64,000 bases of DNA from the NCBI GenBank assembly GCA_030674915.1, contig JASXSV010000009.1, positions 95,566 through 159,565 on the forward strand, written 5' to 3'. The translations under genes and the position numbers were made by a program. Of this stretch, positions 17,223 to 25,612 are shown piece by piece. The notes under the pieces are model-generated. The model saw nothing but the letters and a program-made list of their open reading frames with translations, searched no databases and was not told where the DNA came from. The stretch's first letter is position 1, and each line of letters opens with the position of its first letter. The stretch is from Candidatus Endonucleibacter bathymodioli (GTDB lineage: Bacteria > Pseudomonadota > Gammaproteobacteria > Pseudomonadales > Endozoicomonadaceae).

Positions 17223-19047
17223 ATCAGGATTCATCTTATTGTTAACGCTGTCTTTGTTTGTTGCTCCGTCATTTATTAAAACCACAATATTCATGGGTAG
17301 TTCAGTATTCGCGCAAGAGCAGCAATACACATGCCCGATGCACCCGCATTACGTCGCAGATCATCCTGGATCTTGCCCAATTTGCGGCATGGATCTGGTA
17401 GCTATGAGTAATAATGACCCTATTCAAGAAGAAACTAAAAGAACCATGAAAGAGAATATACCTCCCATATCTACACAAAAAAATAATATTTTATATTGGG
17501 TGGCTCCTATGAATCCAAACTATAAAATGGATAAACCAGGGAAGTCACCTATGGGAATGGACTTAGTTCCTGTTTACGCAGAAAAAGAAAACACTACCAA
17601 TGTAGATAAAAAAACATCATCAAGATCTACAGTAACGATATCACCAGAAACTGTTCAAAGTATTGGTATTCGCACAGAAAAAGCACAAATGGTTAGCTTT
17701 GGCACATTGGTACGCAGTTATGGTGATGTCACGGAAAATATTCGTTTACAGAGTGATATTTCTGGTCGTGTGTCTGGCTGGGTAAAAGGCCTTGAAATAA
17801 AAGCTGAAGGCGATTCTGTTAAAAAAGGGGATCTACTTTTCAAGCTAGACAGCCCTGAACTTATATCAGCGCAGCAAGATTACATCAGCTCATTAAGCTC
17901 AAATATAAAAGGACGCATAAATTCTGCAAAGCATAGACTGGAATCTCTTGGTGTTCAAAGTATGGCTATTACAAATATTAAAACGTCAGCAAAAGATTAT
18001 ATCCCTTTTTATGCCACACAAGACGGTATTGTAAGCGAGATCAATATTCGTGAAGGTAGTTATATCAAACCTGGTATGAAAATCATACAAATACAAAACT
18101 ATTCATCTGTTTGGATTGATGTAAGCATAGCTGAACAAGATATTCCTTACGTAAATAAAACAACAAAAGTCCGTGTTTCCTTTCCTAATTTAGGAATCCA
18201 AGAAAAACAGGCTAAAATTGATTACATTTACCCGACAATTGATCGCTCAACAAGAACTGGGCGTGTTCGTTTAGTGCTAGACAATACCAATAAAACAATT
18301 AAACCTGGGGCATATGCTTATATTGAGTTTGAAACAGATATGAAACGTCGTCTTTCTATCCCTAGCGATGCAATCCTCAAAAGCAAAGATGGTGACTTTG
18401 TCGTTGTTGCTATTCAAGACGGTCGCTTCCAACCACGAAAAATATTATCTGGGTTACTCTACAAAGGACGTACCGAAGTCTTAGAAGGATTAAAAAACAA
18501 TGATAATGTAGTTGTAAGTGGACAGTTTCTAATTGATTCAGAAAGCTCACTAAGAGAATCTTTCCGCAAAATGAAGAGAATGAAAAGAACTCTTTCCGAA
18601 ATCTCTGTTGATGATGATCAAATAGCAATGATTGATAATTTAATAGATGCGGCACTGTATATTCACGAAGAAATAAAAAATAACCGTTCTCCTAAAACTA
18701 AAATGATTATACCGGCCACTAAACTGACCAATCATCTTATTCCTGTATTTCGCGGCACACAGTTACAATTTGTCCTAGAAGATGCTGAGCGTGCGTTATT
18801 AAAAGGAAAAGACAGCCTCACAGACAGTGAATGGCTAGAAACACTTAATACCCTTGTAAAGGCACTAAAACCCTGGATTTTAGAAGGGAAGCCTAAATAT
18901 TATGATTCTAGAAATATATCCATTTATATGGATCACACTTTGAATACCTACTGGATCCAACAAAGTGGAGAAGCTAAAAATCCGTATGGGACAAATATGG
19001 CTATGAAAATAAAAAATACTGTTGGGGGTACTAAGTATGCAAAATAA
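17215..19047 (+). CDS. cusB: Periplasmic adaptor of Cu/Ag efflux pump (CusB-like) with heavy-metal-binding domains
   Basis: Membrane fusion protein bridging CusA and CusC and handing metal to the pump. After a signal segment (LLTLSLFVAPSFI...) comes a Cys/Met heavy-metal-binding module, YTCPMHPHYVADHPGSC with CPICGMDL, then the canonical CusB segment YWVAPMNPNYKMDKPGKSPM. The adaptor core follows: a barrel-sandwich lipoyl part (KGLEIKAEGDSVKKGDLLF), an alpha hairpin and a beta-barrel. A C-terminal extension of about 150 residues follows the usual end. I take the ATG at 17215, overlapping cusC; the open frame reaches 17035 inside cusC but only this start gives the signal peptide. Confidence 0.93.
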   Translation: MTKSGFILLLTLSLFVAPSFIKTTIFMGSSVFAQEQQYTCPMHPHYVADHPGSCPICGMDLVAMSNNDPIQEETKRTMKENIPPISTQKNNILYWVAPMNPNYKMDKPGKSPMGMDLVPVYAEKENTTNVDKKTSSRSTVTISPETVQSIGIRTEKAQMVSFGTLVRSYGDVTENIRLQSDISGRVSGWVKGLEIKAEGDSVKKGDLLFKLDSPELISAQQDYISSLSSNIKGRINSAKHRLESLGVQSMAITNIKTSAKDYIPFYATQDGIVSEINIREGSYIKPGMKIIQIQNYSSVWIDVSIAEQDIPYVNKTTKVRVSFPNLGIQEKQAKIDYIYPTIDRSTRTGRVRLVLDNTNKTIKPGAYAYIEFETDMKRRLSIPSDAILKSKDGDFVVVAIQDGRFQPRKILSGLLYKGRTEVLEGLKNNDNVVVSGQFLIDSESSLRESFRKMKRMKRTLSEISVDDDQIAMIDNLIDAALYIHEEIKNNRSPKTKMIIPATKLTNHLIPVFRGTQLQFVLEDAERALLKGKDSLTDSEWLETLNTLVKALKPWILEGKPKYYDSRNISIYMDHTLNTYWIQQSGEAKNPYGTNMAMKIKNTVGGTKYAK

Positions 19048-22000
19048 CAAAAATGACAAGCACTTATCCCATGACCCGACCAAATCCTTTGTAGCTACAG
19101 TTATAGACTGGTCTGTACATAATCAGCTTTTAATTGGCATGATGATGATTGCCCTTCTTGTTGCAGGTATAATGGCTGTCAAAAACACGCCACTTGATGC
19201 CATTCCTGACATGTCTGATACTCAAGTGATTATACGTACAGAGTTTTCTGGGCAGTCCCCACAAATCGTTGAAGACTTAGTCACATACCCTCTTTCAACC
19301 ACTATGCTTGGGTTACCAAAAACCAAAAACGTGCGCGGCTTTTCAATGTTTGGAACATCTTTTGTTTATATTATTTTTGAAGATGCAGTAGATCAATATT
19401 GGGCACGCAGTCGTGTTATTGAAGCTCTTTCTAAAATTCAAGGTGACTTACCAGCAAATGTAGTACCTCAAATTGGGCCAGATGCTACTGGTGTTGGTTG
19501 GGTTTATCAATATGCGTTAATTGACAAAAGTGGAAAACATGACCTTGCAGAACTTAGGTCATTGCAGGATTGGTTTTTAAAGTTTGAACTTGCTACAGTT
19601 TCTGGCGTATCAGAAGTTGCTTCTGTTGGCGGATTTGTGAAAGAATATCAAGTTTTAATAGACCCAAACCGTTTGCGTGCTTTCAATATACCCATAAAAC
19701 GCCTTATGTCTGCTGTTAGAAATTCCTCCATGGATGCGGGCGGGCGTGTCATTGAAAAGGCTGAAATGGAATTAATAATACGTTCCAAAGGTTATGTTAC
19801 ACATATAGATCAGCTCAAAAAAATTGTACTTTATGCCCTCGATGGGACCCCCGTTCAACTTTCTGATGTCGCTCGTGTTATTGAAGGCCCTGAACTGCGT
19901 CGTGGTGTAACTGAATTAAATGGTGAAGGAGAAGTGGTTTCTGGTATCGTTATTATGCGCTCCGGTGAAAATGCACTACATGTGATTAAAGGTGTCAAAG
20001 AAAAACTCCAAGAATTACAGCATGGTTTACCTGCAGGTGTTGAAATAATCTCTGTTTACGATCGCGCCCCTCTTATCGAAGGTGCTGTTGAATACTTAAA
20101 AGAAAAACTTATTGAAGAAGGCATTGTTGTTCTTCTTATTTGTTTGATTTTTCTACTGCATGTGCGGTCTGCTTTTGTAGCGATTATCACATTACCTCTA
20201 GGCGTTTTAGCGGCCTTTATTGTGATGTCTGCACAAGGGATTACTGCTAATATTATGTCCTTAAGTGGTATCGCAATTGCTATTGGTGCAATGGTTGATG
20301 CCTCAGTAGTTATGGTGGAGAATGCACATAGAAAACTTTCTGACTTACCAAAAACAGCTTCTCAGGCAGATAAGAATGCTGCTATTTTACTCTCCACCAA
20401 AGAAGTTGGACCAGGCCTATTTTTTTCACTGCTTATTATTACAGTGTCATTTATGCCTGTTTTTGCTTTGACAGGACAATCATATCGTTTATTCTCACCG
20501 CTTGCATTTACAAAAACATACGCTATGGGATTTGCCGCGATTTTATCTATTACTGTTGTACCTGTTTTGATGCTTTGGTTGATAAAAGGTAATATAAGGA
20601 AAGAAGAAGAAAACCCAATTAATCTTTGGTTTATTAACTTGTATAAACCACTACTAAATAAGGCTTTAAAATATAAATTTATAACACTTGGTATTGCTGT
20701 GTCTTTACTTATTTCTATGGTTTGGCCATTAGCAAAAATAGGTTCTGAATTTATGCCCGCACTTTATGAAGGCGAATTGCTCTATATGCCAACCACAATG
20801 CCAGGAGTGTCTATTACTAAGGCTAAAGAAATACTTCAACAAACAAATAGAATGATTAAGCTCGTACCGGAAGTACACCATGTATTTGGTAAGGTTGGGC
20901 GTGCAGATACAGCAACCGACCCTGCACCGATTTCAATGATTGAAACATGGATTAGACTTAAGCCAAAATCAGAATGGCGCAAGGGAGTGGATACTGAAGA
21001 TCTTATTAAGGATCTTAATACACGTGTTAAAATACCAGGCGTGGTGAATAGCTGGGGCTACCCAATTAAGACACGGATGGATATGATTTCCACAGGTGTG
21101 AGAACACCTATTGGCATCAAAATAACAGGTGACGATTTGGACGTTATTGGCCGTGTGGCACTTGATATAGAGGCAAGCATTAAAGATATACCCGGAACTC
21201 GTTCTGCGTTTGCAGACCGTGTAACAGGTGGTAAATATTTAGAGATTGAACCTAATAGAGATGAGCTTGCCCGTCGAAATATTGATTTAGGCATTTTTCA
21301 AAATATTATTGGAACAGCGCTTGGCGGCATGAAAATGTCAGAATCTATTCAAGGTCGTGAGCGCTATAATATCATGCTACGCTATGATCGCCCATTCCGT
21401 GAAGACCCAGAGGATCTCTCGCATATTCTTATTCCTACACCAAAAGGGCAACATATTCCACTGGGTGAGCTAGCGAGCATTAACTTTGTTGAAGGTCCTC
21501 CTATGATTAAATCAGAAAATGCACGTCTAACTGGTTGGGTTTTTGTTGATATTGAAGGTATTGATATTGGAACCTATGTTCAAAATGCACAGAAAATTGT
21601 TTCAGAAAAAGTATACTTGCCAACTGGTTATTCTATTATTTGGTCAGGTCAATTTGAGCAAATGCTAGAAGCAAAGGCACGCATGGAAATTGCAGTACCT
21701 GCAGCAATATTTATTATATTTACATTGCTGATGTTCCATTTTGGACGCGTAGATAGAACTTTTGTTGTTATGCTTTCCTTGCCATTTGGCCTTATTGGAG
21801 GGGTTTGGGCACTATATTTTGCTGGGTATAATTTCTCTGTTGCCGTAAGTGTTGGTTTTATTGCATTGGCAGGAATTGCGGTAGAAACGGCTGTTGTTAT
21901 GCTCTTGTATATTGACCATCAAGTCCGTGCTCACCAACCCAAAACTAAAGCAGAATTGTTTGATGCAGTGATGCATGGTGCGGTACTCCGTGTTCGTCCA

Positions 22001-22201
22001 AAGCTAATGACGGTATGCGTTATTCTAGCTGGGTTAACGCCAATTTTCATTACCTTTGGTCTTGGGTCAGATGTTATGCGCCGTATTGCGTTGCCAATGG
22101 TAGGTGGTATGGTTAGTACGACAATCTTAACGCTGATTGTTATTCCTGTTGTTTATTATATTTGGGAGGGTCGCCGATATAAAAATAAAAGTTATATTTA
22201 A
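19037..22201 (+). CDS. cusA: Cu(I)/Ag(I) efflux RND transporter CusA
   Basis: Proton-driven inner-membrane pump that exports monovalent copper or silver through CusC. It has the full RND length (1054 aa) with 12 helices and two large periplasmic loops. The TM4 signature GAMVDASVVMVENAHRKL is the CusA-like (HME4) type rather than the divalent CzcA type, and GLPKTKNVRGFS and ALYEGELLYMPTTMPG are typical. The start is ATG 19037, with GGGGGTA about 9 bp upstream; it overlaps cusB by 11 bp, and a TTG at 19022 is also in frame. Confidence 0.96.
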   Translation: MQNNKNDKHLSHDPTKSFVATVIDWSVHNQLLIGMMMIALLVAGIMAVKNTPLDAIPDMSDTQVIIRTEFSGQSPQIVEDLVTYPLSTTMLGLPKTKNVRGFSMFGTSFVYIIFEDAVDQYWARSRVIEALSKIQGDLPANVVPQIGPDATGVGWVYQYALIDKSGKHDLAELRSLQDWFLKFELATVSGVSEVASVGGFVKEYQVLIDPNRLRAFNIPIKRLMSAVRNSSMDAGGRVIEKAEMELIIRSKGYVTHIDQLKKIVLYALDGTPVQLSDVARVIEGPELRRGVTELNGEGEVVSGIVIMRSGENALHVIKGVKEKLQELQHGLPAGVEIISVYDRAPLIEGAVEYLKEKLIEEGIVVLLICLIFLLHVRSAFVAIITLPLGVLAAFIVMSAQGITANIMSLSGIAIAIGAMVDASVVMVENAHRKLSDLPKTASQADKNAAILLSTKEVGPGLFFSLLIITVSFMPVFALTGQSYRLFSPLAFTKTYAMGFAAILSITVVPVLMLWLIKGNIRKEEENPINLWFINLYKPLLNKALKYKFITLGIAVSLLISMVWPLAKIGSEFMPALYEGELLYMPTTMPGVSITKAKEILQQTNRMIKLVPEVHHVFGKVGRADTATDPAPISMIETWIRLKPKSEWRKGVDTEDLIKDLNTRVKIPGVVNSWGYPIKTRMDMISTGVRTPIGIKITGDDLDVIGRVALDIEASIKDIPGTRSAFADRVTGGKYLEIEPNRDELARRNIDLGIFQNIIGTALGGMKMSESIQGRERYNIMLRYDRPFREDPEDLSHILIPTPKGQHIPLGELASINFVEGPPMIKSENARLTGWVFVDIEGIDIGTYVQNAQKIVSEKVYLPTGYSIIWSGQFEQMLEAKARMEIAVPAAIFIIFTLLMFHFGRVDRTFVVMLSLPFGLIGGVWALYFAGYNFSVAVSVGFIALAGIAVETAVVMLLYIDHQVRAHQPKTKAELFDAVMHGAVLRVRPKLMTVCVILAGLTPIFITFGLGSDVMRRIALPMVGGMVSTTILTLIVIPVVYYIWEGRRYKNKSYI

Positions 22202-22272
22202 TGATAATTAAAATAATTCCGTAATACTTGCATAATAGATATATTAACCATTTCATTAATAAGGAAACCGTT

Positions 22273-22710
22273 ATGAATAGCATTGGAAAGACTATTTACC
22301 TAGGTGCTATTGCATTATTTGCAATAAGTATTTCACATCAATCTTCTTCCAAAAGTGAGATGCAACACCATAACAATAAGGCTAAGATGCATAAACATAG
22401 CAATATGTCAGCTGTAAAAGACATTGGTCCTGTACATGGAGTTTTAAATAAAATAATGTTAGATGATAAAAAAGTAAATATGACTCACGATGCTATTACT
22501 GATTTAAAATGGCCTGCAATGACAATGGATTTAGATGTTTCTGATACTGTAGATTTGAATGTGTTTTCTACAAATGAGAAAATCATGTTCTATATTAAAC
22601 TTGGTAAAGACAAGGTTTATCGCATTACGAAAATGATGAAAGCTGGTAAGAAAAAAAATCACAGAAAGATGAAACGTTATAGAAAAAATTCTGACCATAA
22701 TCAACATTAA
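22273..22710 (+). CDS. cusF: CusF-like periplasmic copper-binding protein
   Basis: Small periplasmic metallochaperone expected to pass Cu(I)/Ag(I) to CusB. The CusF fold segment is clear: HGVLNKIMLDDKKVNMTHDA followed by LKWPAMTMDL, giving the Cu site residues His, Trp, Met and Met in CusF spacing. A signal segment (IYLGAIALFAISIS) and a His/Met-rich linker (MQHHNNKAKMHKHSNM) precede it, and a Lys/Arg-rich tail ending DHNQH follows. I start at ATG 22273, preceded by AAGGA; the in-frame ATG at 22228 has no such site. The gene is 71 bp downstream of cusA. Confidence 0.9.
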   Translation: MNSIGKTIYLGAIALFAISISHQSSSKSEMQHHNNKAKMHKHSNMSAVKDIGPVHGVLNKIMLDDKKVNMTHDAITDLKWPAMTMDLDVSDTVDLNVFSTNEKIMFYIKLGKDKVYRITKMMKAGKKKNHRKMKRYRKNSDHNQH

Positions 22711-22726
22711 AAAGAAGGAACTCGCG

Positions 22727-23341
22727 ATGAATATAGAAATCATACCAAATTGGCATCCTATACTTGTTCATTTCACCATAGCCTTGTTTACTATATCATC
22801 CTTACTATATTTAGTTGGGATGAGACTTAAAAATCCTAATTTGTTAATTGTGGCGAGGTGGAATTTATGGATTGGAGCCTTAGTAACAATCATGACAATT
22901 TTTACTGGGTTTAATGCCTATAATTCTATAACTCATGATGGCCCTCTACATGCGGCTATGACAAATCATCAGAAGTGGGCGCTCGTCACGGCATCTTTAT
23001 TTAGCATGATTTCGATATGGGCTTTCATAAAGCATCGCGGGGCAACAAAAGTAAGTCCGATATTCGTAATCATTATTCTTAGTGCATCAGTATTATTAGC
23101 AATTACTGGCTATAAAGGCGGAGAAGTTGTTTATCTCCATGGTGGTGGTGTAATGCGTATGCCAATTATATTGGGAGGTGGTGGACATGGTAGCCATGCA
23201 CACCCTGATGGTGGACACGGTGAAGTTTCGCAGAAAGCAGTGCAATGTAGCAACCATGATAATTATGATAGTCACCATAATAATACGCAAAAAGAAGATC
23301 CTGCCGTTTCAGGTCATAACAATACACCACATAAGCATTAG
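22727..23341 (+). CDS. DUF2231-type membrane protein with His-rich tail
   Basis: 204 aa with four hydrophobic helices (about residues 10-30, 42-65, 80-100 and 108-126). The start NWHPILVHFTIALFTISSL and the ITGYKGGEVVYLHGGGVM motif after the last helix are the DUF2231 pattern. The C-terminal 55 residues hold some 17 His (for example GGGGHGSHAHPDGGHG and NHDNYDSHHNN), suggesting metal binding. It follows cusF by 16 bp, with AAGGA upstream of the start, and is probably the last gene of the operon. Family proteins often accompany metal efflux genes; the function is unknown. Confidence 0.8.
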   Translation: MNIEIIPNWHPILVHFTIALFTISSLLYLVGMRLKNPNLLIVARWNLWIGALVTIMTIFTGFNAYNSITHDGPLHAAMTNHQKWALVTASLFSMISIWAFIKHRGATKVSPIFVIIILSASVLLAITGYKGGEVVYLHGGGVMRMPIILGGGGHGSHAHPDGGHGEVSQKAVQCSNHDNYDSHHNNTQKEDPAVSGHNNTPHKH

Positions 23342-23866
23342 GGAAAAATGATGATCAATCATCCCCACACCTCATTGTCACTCCATATAAAAAAATAAAT
23401 TTGACTTTATCTCATACTGGGTAGAGCTTAAAGTTTTTATATTAACCATTAAAAAAGTGTTGCAACGTTCTGATATCTCACAAACTGGGCTCAAACAAGA
23501 CTGAAGGCGGTGAAAATATAGCTTGGGTTATTAGCTGTCTTTTTCATATCATGGTTTGTATGGACTTTCTACTTACACCAATCAAACCTAAAAAAACAAC
23601 AACACAAGAGTGAGTTAAATTCCATGAAAATACCACATAACAAGGCGCTACAGTCGACCATGCACCTCCCCCGACAAAGTAGAGACTTCAATCAGAGATG
23701 CCATAGTTTACAACTATACCCAAAGCATTTGGAGTTGTATTCTTGTGAGCTAGGCTACAGAAACTTAGGCGTATTAAGAGACTGATCTAACAAGGCTGAC
23801 AACAAAGTATCAGTATCAAAGGCTACTGAAATATGCCTAAATTATTAAAAAGGATTACCTATTCCC
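23342..23866. other. Spacer with a gene scrap
   Basis: 525 bp holding the degenerate copy of the 71-aa membrane protein (23485-23613). Otherwise I see no feature beyond the presumed promoter of the next gene. Confidence 0.5.
23485..23613 (+). pseudogene. Degenerate copy of the small membrane protein at 15487
   Basis: 129 bp matching 15566-15702 at about 85% by eye. Shared blocks include CTGGGCTCAAACAAGACTG, TTTTTCATATCATGGTTTGT and CCAATCAAACCT. Small deletions and loss of the 5' half abolish the reading frame. Weaker similarity continues about 25 bp past the stop. Same orientation as the intact copy, 7.9 kb away. Confidence 0.8.
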
Positions 23867-25225
23867 ATGTCTACCCCAAAAATCCCAGATTCAACTCCGC
23901 ATACTTCAGGAAGTTTTCCTGAGATTAAACCAAAACCGGAAAAGTCCATCTCAGGCTCACATATTAAAGACACCATCAGGCAGACACCAGGAAAACAGCT
24001 ATCTAACACCGTTGTAACGACGTCATTAAAAAACAGATCTAGCACATTGCAACGCCCTCATTGCTACTTGAAACCAGATAATCTTGAACAACCCCTTACC
24101 ACCATGGAATTATTAGAACCAACTCTTGCTTTGGCTAAGAGATGCCAATCACTTTATGATGATCCCACGGCGCATCGTATCAGAGTTAATACAGATGCTA
24201 TTGAAGCCTTTAAACAAGGCTCCAGCGGGGCATCTGAAGAGAAGTGCAAGCATGCTATAACATGCATCAAGCGTGAGCTTGAAAAAGTCCCTTTCCCATC
24301 TGTTCCCGAGGACTGCATGCAGAGAGATGGATTATCTTCACGATTTTATAAAAGATTTAGCCAAGCATTTAGTCAATTCATACAATACATTAAGAATAAA
24401 AAATCAAAAATATTTAGCCACCTGTCAAAAACCAAGCAAACAGAATCAACAAATACATTGGCAAATGATGATAAAATTAGCCAATACAAAACCGCCTGTA
24501 CGGATTGTGGTAATCGACTACAAAAGTTGATTACACAAAAAGACAGCATGCTGCATCACTCGTCTCCGGACAAAATAAGTGACAACAAACGCGCAATTGC
24601 CGATGAAGCCTCCAGGCTACAATGGCTCAAAGCTGAAATAATGAAATCCATCCCACTAACAGAACAGATGACCAGTGACTTACCTTGTAAGATTAAAAAG
24701 ACTAAAAACGAAAATAAGAACCAAGACAAATTATCAGATATGAACCACTCTGGCCCAGAAGTTGCATTTTATTTAGGAATATGTGGTTTCCAAACCATTC
24801 TTGCAACCCTTTTACTACAACTGGATGCTTTTCCTACGAACGTGGGACGAGCAGATGTCATAAATGCATTAACTTTGGCTCCTAATCTAAAAGAAAAAAA
24901 GCGCTTTATGCTGGGAGAGAGAGATAAAAGCGGAGAACCTATCTTGAATTCTGATTTATTGAGGGTTGTCGCCACCAGAATGGAAGGCTTTGAAAAATTT
25001 CTTGATGAGCAAGATGCGGTTAAGTTCAAGCAACTAACAAGGGGTAATGATTCTCTAGTCGGTGGCTTTGAATTTCTGGAACATGCTACTACCTTATCCA
25101 AGATTCCATCGGATTTTATCTATACTCCTGAGGTTATCCAGCAAATGAAGGTTCACCTTCTGGAGGTTTCTGGCTTGATAGAAGACGTCAATAACAAATA
25201 TAGTACCGCATTAGAATTCAGATAA
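23867..25225 (+). CDS. Orphan cytoplasmic or effector-type protein (452 aa)
   Basis: I recognise no domain. The first ~90 residues are low in structure and rich in Pro, Ser, Thr and Lys (for example STPKIPDSTPHTSGSF). The rest is mostly predicted helix with Lys/Glu-rich stretches (about residues 165-290), then a more hydrophobic block, EVAFYLGICGFQTILATLLL (about 310-330), which could be a membrane-associated helix. No signal peptide. The composition and lone position next to IS scraps resemble the amidase-like and kinase-like orphans in this window. An effector role is only a guess. Confidence 0.7.
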   Translation: MSTPKIPDSTPHTSGSFPEIKPKPEKSISGSHIKDTIRQTPGKQLSNTVVTTSLKNRSSTLQRPHCYLKPDNLEQPLTTMELLEPTLALAKRCQSLYDDPTAHRIRVNTDAIEAFKQGSSGASEEKCKHAITCIKRELEKVPFPSVPEDCMQRDGLSSRFYKRFSQAFSQFIQYIKNKKSKIFSHLSKTKQTESTNTLANDDKISQYKTACTDCGNRLQKLITQKDSMLHHSSPDKISDNKRAIADEASRLQWLKAEIMKSIPLTEQMTSDLPCKIKKTKNENKNQDKLSDMNHSGPEVAFYLGICGFQTILATLLLQLDAFPTNVGRADVINALTLAPNLKEKKRFMLGERDKSGEPILNSDLLRVVATRMEGFEKFLDEQDAVKFKQLTRGNDSLVGGFEFLEHATTLSKIPSDFIYTPEVIQQMKVHLLEVSGLIEDVNNKYSTALEFR

Positions 25226-25254
25226 GACAGTAGAGTTAAAAATAACACCAAAAA

Positions 25255-25590
25255 GGTAGTAAGCCAGGCCATCAAAATATACTATGACCTTACAAAAATA
25301 TCCGTAAAACCATTACGATTGATAACAATGGCGAGTTCGCTGGCCACGCAAGTATCGCTCAATCATCGGGATGTAAGATATACTTTGCTAAACCAGCAAC
25401 GTGGATTTAACGAGAATACTAATGCCCTGCCACCAAGATTCTTCCCCAGGGGAATGAAAATTATCGACGTATCGAAAAATAAAATTGATGAAGATCAATT
25501 TTTAATCTACATACGTCTATGAAAATCTTTATTAGTCCGATTGAGTTTTTGTCTGGTAAGTGTGTTAGTTATTGTGGAAATTTAGGCTAC
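25255..25590 (+). pseudogene. Decayed IS30-family transposase (C-terminal part)
   Basis: Across frames the translation shows the IS30 core: NGEFAGHASIAQSSGCKIYF then AKP, and RGFNENTNAL in another frame, then the shared 3' end at 25539-25587. It is the same old element as 6890-7240, with independent frameshifts. It ends 23 bp before the secA stop codon. Confidence 0.75.
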
Positions 25591-25612
25591 CTTTTCCCAT
25601 CATCTAGCAAAT

